The notes under the pieces were generated by a model that had not been told where the DNA came from, ran no database searches, and saw nothing but the letters and a program-made list of their open reading frames with translations. A program made the translations under genes and the position numbers. This document shows positions 56,410 through 64,000 of a DNA stretch of 64,000 nucleotides, piece after piece. The stretch comes from Opeltia flavorubescens (Eukaryota; Ascomycota; Lecanoromycetes; Teloschistales; Teloschistaceae), in NCBI GenBank assembly GCA_000442125.1, contig KE546973.1, forward strand, positions 744,001-808,000, given 5' to 3'. Position 1 is the first letter of the stretch. Each line of letters opens with the position of its first letter.

Positions 56410-59400
56410 ATGAGGGCCTCGAGCGCAGGCGTCAAGCGTGCGAGGACCGACGATTCGCTAGATTCACTAGCTTCTCCCCGTTCGCTAGCCAAAGCATCTC
56501 CTTCGTCATCCAACTCCATCTCCGCTGCCTCCACGAGCTTTCGCAATGTCTCGGCATGCAACCGTTGTAGATTACGAAAGAATCGCTGCGATCAGAATCT
56601 GCCAGCTTGTTCATCATGCAAAAAGGCTGGGGTAAAGTGCGTTGGCTTCGATCCTATCACCAAGCGCGAAACACCTCGAACATACGTCTACTATCTCGAA
56701 AACCGAGTCAGCTACCTTGAATCACTTCTGGCAGACAATGGCATTCCGGTCGCTCCAAGCCAGGACTTTGATTTGGGTGCCAAATCCTTAGCAGAACAAC
56801 CTCAGAGCCAATCCCCAGCCCAGGTTCCAAGAATAAACAGCTATGAGTCTCCTGGTATAGTCAAAGCTGCCCCAGATAACTTAGGCCAAGTGCGGGAGTC
56901 ATGGGAGAAGGAGAAGGAGAAGGAGAAGGATGACGAGCGTAAACTTGACAGGCTCGTCTCAAACATTGGCATGGTCTCGGTCCAAGGCACGTCCGATCCC
57001 CGTTACCTGGGGTCCACTTCGGGAATCTCGTTTGCAAGGTATGCTGTCTGTTTGGACATAGCTTCTTTCTGCTGATCGCTGCGTAGAGTGGTCTTCGCTG
57101 CGATCAACAGTTCTGTGCCCATAGGATCGACCAGAACGACACCACAGGGACCTCCAAAGCCAGTGACATCCACCAACAGAACTTCCGTGCGTGACTCTTT
57201 CTTTGGGTTGCAGTCAAAACCGACAATCGAGCCAGCCCCCTTTCCGGATCAGGATATCGGGCTACGCTTGGTAACCCTCTACTTCGAACATGCGAACCCA
57301 CAAATTCCAATTCTGCACAGAGGTGAATTCATGACCCTGTTCCACCGTGCCTATTCCTCCAGAGACCCTCGGAGATCTGCGCGCGAGCTCTACATGCTCA
57401 ACATCGTATTTGCCATTGGAGCAGGAATCATCCTAGAAGACTCTCGCTCACCTCATTCTGCAGCCTCGACCTACAGGGAGTCGGAGACTTCAGATGCTGG
57501 TTCCCCGACAAGCTGTACGAGATCATCAGCCAAGCAACATCAACCGGAAGAATACCATGCATCCGCCATGGTGCACTTGGATTCATTCCTTGGTTCTATG
57601 CCTGCAGCTGATGAATCTGATGGATTTGGTGGCGGGCTGGAAGAATTACAGGCTGTCCTACTGCTCGCAGGGTTTGCACTGCTGAGGCCTGTGGCGCCGG
57701 GGCTTTGGTATATTAGTGGAGTGGCCACGCGGCTTGGGGTTGACTTGGGTCTGCATCACGAAGATGGGACGGATCTCGATGAGAGCGGGGCTCTTAATCA
57801 GCGGAAACACCAGGCTATTTCAAAGGAGTCTCCAAGCGAGTTTGCCGATCTGTCTCCTCAGGGTATCGATGCGAGGGAAAAAGGTCGCAGGGAGTTCCTT
57901 CGCGATCTACGTCGTCGTCTATGGTGGTGCGTTTACTCCTTCGACCGTCTTGTAAGCACCTGTGTCGGACGCCCGTTCGGAATTACAGATCAGGTCGTTA
58001 CAACGGATTTCCCAACTATCTTGAACGATGAAGAAATTACCCGTTCAGGATTTACCATCCCGGTAGAGGACTTCGACGGACCGAGTTACAAGAGAGTGTC
58101 TCATCATTACTTTCGCCTACGGCTCCTTCAATCCGAGATACTGCAAGTCTTGCAGTACCGGCAAGCTAAAGAAGTTCACAGAAGCTTCGACAAGCATAGA
58201 AATCGATACATGCATACGAAGTTATCTTCCTCTTTCTTGCAGCCTTTCGAGTCCTTCCACGCATGGCGGCAGGACATGGACCGTCGGCTGTGGGAATGGA
58301 AGGAAAGCGCACCTCGACAGGAGGACACAACCGTGCAGTTTTCCGTCGAATTCCTCGAGTTGAATTATTGGCAAGCAATCATCATGCTTTACCGTCAGGG
58401 TCTAAGTGGTCTTCCCCAGCAGGCTGACCAAGCCAGCCCGTGTGACGAGCTTGGTAGTCCCAGGTCGATGGGTATGAATGAAGACTCGGAAGACGAAGAT
58501 ATATACATCAAAGTTGCCGAAGCCGGCCAAAGGGTCCTAATGCTTTATCGACAACTACATCGCATTCGCATGGTGAATTACACATACCTAGCAACGGTTC
58601 ATCTTTTTATGGCTGGTACGGGCTACCAACAATTATGATTATTCCACATATTGACCTGCCTAGGCATCGCTTTCCTTTATGTGCTTTGGCACTCACCGAC
58701 AGTCCGTAGTCGTTTGGTAAGACATGGCGTATTGGGTTCTCTTTCCGTACATTAGTTGATCTTGGACAGACACTCGATGACGTCGACTTTACCATTCTGG
58801 CGGCGACGTCGGTGCTTGGTGATCTTATCGATAAGTGCCCTCCTGCAGAAGCATGCCGTGATGCGTTCGAGCGCATGAGCCGAGCAACAGTAAAGCTGTG
58901 TCTTTCCACAACCGGCTTTGGATCACAAGTCATTAGCCCCCAGGCTCGAGCACCCCGCTACAGCCAGTGGATTAATACGGGCACCGCTGGAAAGGATGAG
59001 CCGTGGTCTTGGTTCAAGCAAAAACAGCCTCAGCCTTCGCCTTCCACTACCGAGACGCATCTTGCTAACTTAGACGACGGGTCGGATGAAAATCAAGGAA
59101 CATTTGACGGCGGTAAATATGGCCCGAGGCATGCCACTGCTCATTCGACCATGGCATTCCACCCTCAATCGTATCAATCCTTCAGCGACATCGGCAGGTC
59201 AGACCAGCCCGCCGCAAATGTTACCTCGGCGCAGCCGATGCCAGCATCCGAGATTGCGGCGGCTTTCTACTCATCGTTTGACCCCTCGACCAATGATTTA
59301 GATGCCTTGCTGGCTTGCAATGATACTACAGCTTATGACAACCAGTTCGGGATGAATCTCGGATTTGGCGACGAGCACGATTGGTCGGATGGGGCTCAAC

Positions 59401-59468
59401 TGGACTTGTTTAATGGCTTCTTCTTTGGAGGCATGAACAATGGAATGGCTGTGTATGACGAAACGTGA
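56410..59468 (+). CDS. Zn2Cys6 transcription factor with fungal-specific regulatory domain
   Basis: Four exons (56410-57038, 57087-58615, 58664-58716, 58770-59468) encode 969 residues; the introns are 48, 48 and 53 bases. The zinc cluster has Cys at 50, 53, 60, 67, 70 and 77 (CNRCRLRKNRCDQNLP...). A linker and a coiled coil for dimerisation follow (RTYVYYLENRVSYLESLL), resembling PPR1/GAL4-type factors. A charged EKEKEKEKDD repeat lies near residue 170. The fungal transcription factor domain runs from about 260 (LVTLYFEHANPQIPILHR) to about 740, including RRRLWWCVYSFDRLVSTCVGRP. The C-terminus is Asp/Gly/Phe-rich (FGDEHDWSDGAQLDLFNGFF), likely the activation region. The target genes are unknown. 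The MFS gene just upstream is one candidate (inference from position). Confidence 0.9.
56905..56930 (+). repeat. GAGAAG hexanucleotide repeat inside the regulator gene
   Basis: Four GAGAAG units in a row, in frame, encode Glu-Lys repeats. Length changes here would keep the frame, so it may vary among strains. Confidence 0.75.
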
Positions 59469-60075
59469 ATATCATAGCGTCATCAAAAATCCTATACAGA
59501 TGACAGAAGTCAATCAAAGCATTCTAATGTAAATCTTGTAGTTTACGTGTAGTTGCGGATAAGCCGTTCATTCAGGTGCCATCGATGTTGTGGCCGACGG
59601 GTAGAGTAGTTATTTGTGAATTTACTTGGAAGATGACTCAAATATACAAGATTACAGTGAATCCACATGCATCATTTGTTTGTGGGTTCAGCTCTTGTGT
59701 GTTAACTAGACGTATGGCAGTCGAAGTCGGAAGGATTCCCAACCACCTTCCTCGGCACGCCCAGCCACACGGAGCGGCAACAACACCAAAGCAACCCACG
59801 ATGATGCCCAATCTCCTCAGCGCTTCCTTCTGACAGCTCTTTCGTTATTCGTCCTCCTCACTTCTTTCACTTCATGTCCCTCGTTTGACACGTATATTTG
59901 TGTCTCTCTCCTCATTACCTTCCTCGACCACTTTCTCTCAAATATCCATCCAACATCACCATTACCGAGGACGCAATTCGCGCGGCTGACATCAGAGCAA
60001 TACCCATCGGCTCTTTCGCATACAACACGGTCATACCTAATACCAGTCTAGGAGCGCTCGCATAAATCTGTTGCG
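59469..60075. other. Intergenic region upstream of the RS-tail membrane protein
   Basis: The last 250 bases before the ATG at 60076 are strongly pyrimidine-rich, as in many filamentous-fungal promoters. No gene seen. Confidence 0.5.
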
Positions 60076-60795
60076 ATGGCACCTTCCCTGCGACGGAGGA
60101 CGGAGACTACATCAACAAAGCCGCATTCGCTTGACCTCCGTTCTCTCCTATCATCCATGTCATCACTAAATCCACGCAAAATCCTGTCCCATCCGTCATC
60201 TCAAACTGCAAGAAGCCGTTGGATACGATCGGCAAATCCCGGGGTCAAATCTTTGATAGGACGGCAGCAGAACCTTCCGAAATTGATACCGGAAACGTAT
60301 GCGGGGCTCAACAAAGGTCCTGCACCGGGCACTGTGGTCGGAATCGTACTCGGCTCAGTTGCAGGATTCCTCTTAATACTATGGATCATCTACACATGCA
60401 TCACTTTCAACGCCTCACGCGGCGTCAGCACCTATGAAGAAGAAACGATTGTGCGGCGGCGGTCTCGCTCGCCACGCTCCTCGCGTAGGTCTCCCCCCAG
60501 GTCTCCCTCGCGTCATGCCCCTTCCAGAAGCCGTTCAAGAAGTGAGGTGATTGAGGTGTCAAGACACAGGAGTCCACCACGGCGGGAGACACGGAGGGAG
60601 ACGGTAATCCTGGAAGAGCGGAGCAGACCGCCCCCTCCGCCGGTCGAGAGGGAGGATGATATCGTCGAGGTCATCGAGGAACATAGTCCCCCAAGAAGGA
60701 GTTCGGGGAGTCGGCGGGTTAGCGGTTATCGGACGGTCGATCCGGAGGCGTACGGAGGTGGGAGCCGGCCGATGAGGAAAGTCAGTCGGCGATAA
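60076..60795 (+). CDS. Single-pass membrane protein with Arg/Ser-rich tail
   Basis: One exon encodes 239 residues. One membrane span lies at about residues 94-116 (GTVVGIVLGSVAGFLLILWI), preceded by the small conserved-looking segment LPKLIPETYAGLNKGPAPG. The downstream side is full of RS, SP and PPRR repeats, then an acidic DDIVEVIEEHSPP and a Gly/Arg end. Similar short fungal proteins with PAPGTVVGIVLGSV before the span occur in annotations, without known function. The N-terminal 60 residues look unusual (Ser/Arg-rich), and an unseen intron or later start there is possible. The basic tail suggests the C-terminus is cytosolic and may be phosphorylated (inference). Confidence 0.65.
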   Translation: MAPSLRRRTETTSTKPHSLDLRSLLSSMSSLNPRKILSHPSSQTARSRWIRSANPGVKSLIGRQQNLPKLIPETYAGLNKGPAPGTVVGIVLGSVAGFLLILWIIYTCITFNASRGVSTYEEETIVRRRSRSPRSSRRSPPRSPSRHAPSRSRSRSEVIEVSRHRSPPRRETRRETVILEERSRPPPPPVEREDDIVEVIEEHSPPRRSSGSRRVSGYRTVDPEAYGGGSRPMRKVSRR

Positions 60796-61373
60796 GGCGT
60801 TGGGTCTGGATATGCAACATGATGGAATCAATGGATAAACGAAATTGCGAAGTAATTCTGAAGTAGGCGTGGGACGCTGGCCAAAGACCAAGGCCCAAAG
60901 CAAGCATCATTCGCGTGGGCAGGAAGAATTTCAACTGTACTTTGCGAGGTATCAAGGCATGGATGATAGTATAGCGCTACATTGTTTCAGCATGGCGTTG
61001 GAAGAGCGAGCGATGACATCTGGAGAGCTTACTATGCTTCTGATTACGGCGATCAACTTAGCAAAGGAAGATGTAGTGTATAACAATCAGGCGGCTCTAT
61101 GAAAGTCAACCTGCATCAATACTGTAACTATGCTATTCTTGCTGGTCAATGCTTTCTCCTTACAGCCAAATAATATACCTCTATGAAATTCCCATCAGCG
61201 TTGGACCCCTAAGTACCAAACCCATCCTAATACGGCTAGACTACAAAATTTCCCGAGCATTGGGACTTTGATTTCAGAATTTTGGTTTAAATTCTTCATC
61301 ACCCCATCCTTTCTGTCTCTCCCTCCTCGTCAATTGGATCTTACGGATTTGTAATCGATTCAAATCTCGGCTG
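60796..61373. other. Intergenic region upstream of MSS116
   Basis: Short frame at 60845-61102 without features. The region before 61374 is AT- then CT-rich, suiting a promoter. Confidence 0.45.
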
Positions 61374-63616
61374 ATGTTGAACGTTGTTCGAAGGAGTCCT
61401 GCCTCCGTCGTCAGATCAGCGCATTTGCCTTCCGTCCTTACAACATGTCTTAGATCAACCTATACTCGGCCACTCGACCGAAGCGTTTGTCGGAGTCTCT
61501 CAAACCCTCGTCTACTACGTCAATTCAGTGTCTCTCCATTCCCAAGACAGGTGGTCGCACATGCGGAAGCTATCGAAAACGATATCGCTGACGAAGTCAC
61601 CGCACAACGACCGCCGTCAGATGCGCAGATCAATGAAGCAGTCCAGCATGGACCTGTCACAAGATTCAAGGAGTTGGGAGAGAGGCAAATGGTCTGCCCC
61701 ACTGTGGTCAGAACATTGACGGAAGATATGGGCTTGGAAACTATGACCCAAGTGCAGAGTCTGACGATCAATGAGACCTTGAAAGGCGGAGACGTGTATG
61801 CACAGTGATGGCTGAGTATAGTACCTGCGCTGACAAGAACCATAGCCTTGCCCAAGCTCGAACCGGGACCGGAAAAACCCTTGCCTTTCTTATACCAGTC
61901 TTGCAGAACATCATCAACTACGATCCGAAACTCGAAAAGCGCGGCTATCGCCAACCCAGAACATCTCCTGACGATATCAGAGCCATCATAATTTCACCGA
62001 CGCGAGAGCTTGCCGAGCAAATCGCTGTCGAAGCCAAAAAATTGACCAGGAATACGGGTGTCATTGTTCAAACAGCGGTTGGAGGGACTCAGAAATCTTT
62101 AGGGTTGAGAGCAATCAAAACTCAGGGATGCCACATCATGGTCGGAACGCCAGGCAGAATAAATGACATTCTCTCCGATCCATACAGTCAAGTTCGCGCC
62201 CCTGACCTTAGCGCCTTCGTCCTGGATGAGGCCGACAGATTATTAGACCAAGGCTTTGCACCTGAAATAGAAGCTATACAGAAACTCCTACCTGACCGAA
62301 AAGACGTCGATCGACAGACACTGCTATTTTCAGCTACCGTCCCTACGGAGGTCGTTCAGATCGTTCGCCAAATGGCTAAGCCCGACTTTAGCTTCGTTAG
62401 AACAGTCCAAGAAGGAGAGCAACAGACACACGAGAAGGTCCCCCAAAAGCTGGCAGTCATTGACGGCCTTGAAAATCAGATTCCGGCTCTCGTTGAGCTC
62501 TGTAAACGAGAGATTGCTCGCAAAGATGGAATGCCTTTCAAGGCACTCGTATACTTCAATGCGACTGCAGATGTTAGTCTTGCAGCCACGATACTCCGGA
62601 ACCTTAAGAACCCGGGCGAGAGCATATACCACAGACATCCTTTTGGATCTACCAAGGTGGTTGAGATACACGCCCGGCTAAGTCAAAGAGAACGAACAGT
62701 TGCCGCAGATGCTTTCAGAAGAGCCGATTCAGCCATCATGGTTTCTTCTGACGTGACAGCTCGCGGTATGGACTTTCCCAACGTTACTCATGTGATTCAG
62801 ATGGGGGTCCCTTCGGATCGTGATGTATACATTCACCGAGTTGGCCGAACTGGTCGCAGTGACAAGAAAGGAGAAGGTTGGATTTTCCTCACGCCAATGG
62901 AATATCGAAAAGCAAAGCAACGTCTCTACGAGCTTCCAATCTACGAAGATCACTCTCTCGAAGCTGCTAAGGTCGACATGACTCAAGATGCGCAGCTTCC
63001 GGAAGATGTCGCAAAGACGTTAACTCAGACAATCGACGCGTCCCGGATGGCGAGTTTTTCACTGAAGGCTGCAAGCTACAAGGCTAGCTTGGGCGTTACG
63101 TCTTGGGCACCTCCAAGAGCCTTAATTGAGAGTCTGAATAGGCGGGCGAAATATTGTTGGGGGCTCGAAACTCCGCCCAAAATAGCGCCTGCCCTAGCAA
63201 GAAGACTTGGCTTGATGAAAGTGCCTGGCGTTGAGCTTGGAGTCGATGAGGATAGTAGCGCAGGGTTTGGAGACGACCGAAGGGGCTCTTTTGGAAACCG
63301 TGGTTCTTTCGGAGATCGTGGCTCTTTTGGAGCTCGCGGTTCCTTTGGTGACCGTGGACCCTCGGGAGATCGTGGTTCTTTTGGGGATCGTGGCCCTTCG
63401 CGAGGCGGATTTGCTTCAAGAGGATCTGATAGGTATGGAGGTGGTCGCGAGCGGTATGGAAGCCCTGATCGCGGACGAAGCCGCGGCAGGTTTGACCCAC
63501 CAGATCGGTCAGGGCGAGGTGGTGATTTTGACCCAGCAAGTCGATACGATCGGACGGAGCGCAGCGGCGGATTTGGCCAATACCGGAAGCGCGATGGAGA
63601 ATTGGGGGCGTCATGA
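61374..63616 (+). CDS. MSS116: Mitochondrial DEAD-box RNA helicase (Mss116-like)
   Basis: Two exons, 61374-61795 and 61846-63616, encode 730 residues. The 50-base intron has donor GTATGC and branch GCTGACAAG. It joins GGDV to LAQARTGTGKT, so the Walker A motif follows the junction directly. The first 55 residues are basic and Ser-rich, a mitochondrial presequence. Motifs in order: Q-motif region TMTQVQSLTINETL, ARTGTGKT, PTRELAEQ, GTPGR, LDEADRLLD (DEAD), SATVPTE, SSDVTARGMDFPNV and HRVGRTGRSDKKGEG. The C-terminal extension holds a tandem GSFGDRG repeat and RGG-type sequences (about 635-730), expected to bind RNA. Mss116 helps splicing of mitochondrial group I and II introns and RNA folding. 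The protein is longer than yeast Mss116 because of the repeat tail. Confidence 0.92.
63284..63400 (+). repeat. Tandem GSFGDRG-coding repeat in the MSS116 tail
   Basis: About five or six degenerate 18-base units encode GSFG-N/D/A-RG or GPSGDRG. The unit drift (GATCGTGG, ACCGTGG, GCTCGCGG) shows it is an old repeat kept in frame. The reverse strand also stays open here by repetition only. Confidence 0.75.
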
Positions 63617-64000
63617 GAAACTTTTGACATTATCCCTGAGCGACTAATGGAGATTTAATCAGCTTTTTCCACATGTACCATATTCTCTGGCTCGGTTCTA
63701 AAATTTTTCATTCTGTTGTTATATACCTAAGGGCTCTGATGCGGCGAAGACCCATCCTGTCTTGGCAGAGCATTATGTTTGGCGTTGAAAGGATATTGTC
63801 GACATTCTCATAGATAGAACAATGAACAAATACTTCACTCCGCTAATTTCTCTTCAAGTCAACGATTGATTTGAGAATTTAAGATTTTACATCTCTAACC
63901 TTGGGCCGACAATCAACCAATTTTCCCGGCTCATTTTAAACACCTGTCCCTAGCTTTAGTCGTCTTACCCTGCTATGTGAACGATAAGTTCAGACATATA
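63617..64000. other. 3' flank of MSS116 to window end
   Basis: AT-rich and without a frame of note; nothing else recognised. Confidence 0.5.

Noticed and set aside
53669-59468. Secondary-metabolite gene cluster
   Set aside because: A transporter and a regulator are present, but no PKS, NRPS, terpene or other backbone enzyme. MCT1 at 32 kb is a stand-alone mitochondrial transferase.
63076-63630. Long reverse frames opposite the MSS116 tail
   Set aside because: They stay open only because the GSFGDRG-coding repeat has no stop on the other strand.

Overview
The window is nuclear DNA of a filamentous ascomycete (Pezizomycotina). The reasons are genes broken by many 48-120 base introns with GT...CTRAY...YAG signals, single-gene promoters, and typical fungal families: rhodopsin-like 7TM protein, Zn2Cys6 regulators, RRN6, SKG6-like membrane protein, GPI wall protein. 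I cannot fix the class or species. Two single N bases (9306, 14686) mark small assembly gaps. I saw no rRNA, tRNA, CRISPR, LTR element or DNA transposon.

Layout. 0-10 kb: 3' end of the mitochondrial Obg-type GTPase MTG2, a 7TM rhodopsin-domain protein, a cytochrome b561, then the Pol I factor RRN6 divergent from the kinetochore gene SPC25. 10-15 kb: the 12-exon exportin CRM1. 15.9-21.9 kb: three secreted or wall genes (GPI protein, CenC-like binding protein, expansin-like protein) plus a small Cys-rich ORF. 22-28 kb: a CCDC25 homologue, an SKG6-like membrane protein and a class II aldolase. 28.6-33.1 kb: tRNA m5C methyltransferase TRM4 followed by mitochondrial malonyl transferase MCT1. 36-38.5 kb: a Zn2Cys6 domain fused to a maltose-acetyltransferase-like hexapeptide domain. 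39-50 kb: a disordered nuclear protein, HEM2, a p24 cargo receptor divergent from SWC4, and a peroxisomal acyl-CoA oxidase ending in SKL. 53.6-64 kb: an MFS transporter, a second Zn2Cys6 regulator, a single-pass membrane protein with an RS-rich tail, and the mitochondrial DEAD-box helicase MSS116. Gene-poor stretches lie at 33.1-36.0 and 49.8-53.7 kb.

Most genes are unrelated housekeeping genes. The likely functional links are local: the secreted group at 16-22 kb, and the MFS transporter next to a Zn2Cys6 regulator. I rebuilt exon structures by hand from splice signals, frame continuity and remembered family sequences. Every spliced coding length given is a multiple of three. The most interesting item is the DNA-binding/acetyltransferase fusion, whose catalytic His position holds Tyr. 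Next come several splicing oddities: a GC-AG intron in CRM1, a 38-base intron in the SKG6-like gene, and a damaged-looking donor in the CCDC25 homologue.
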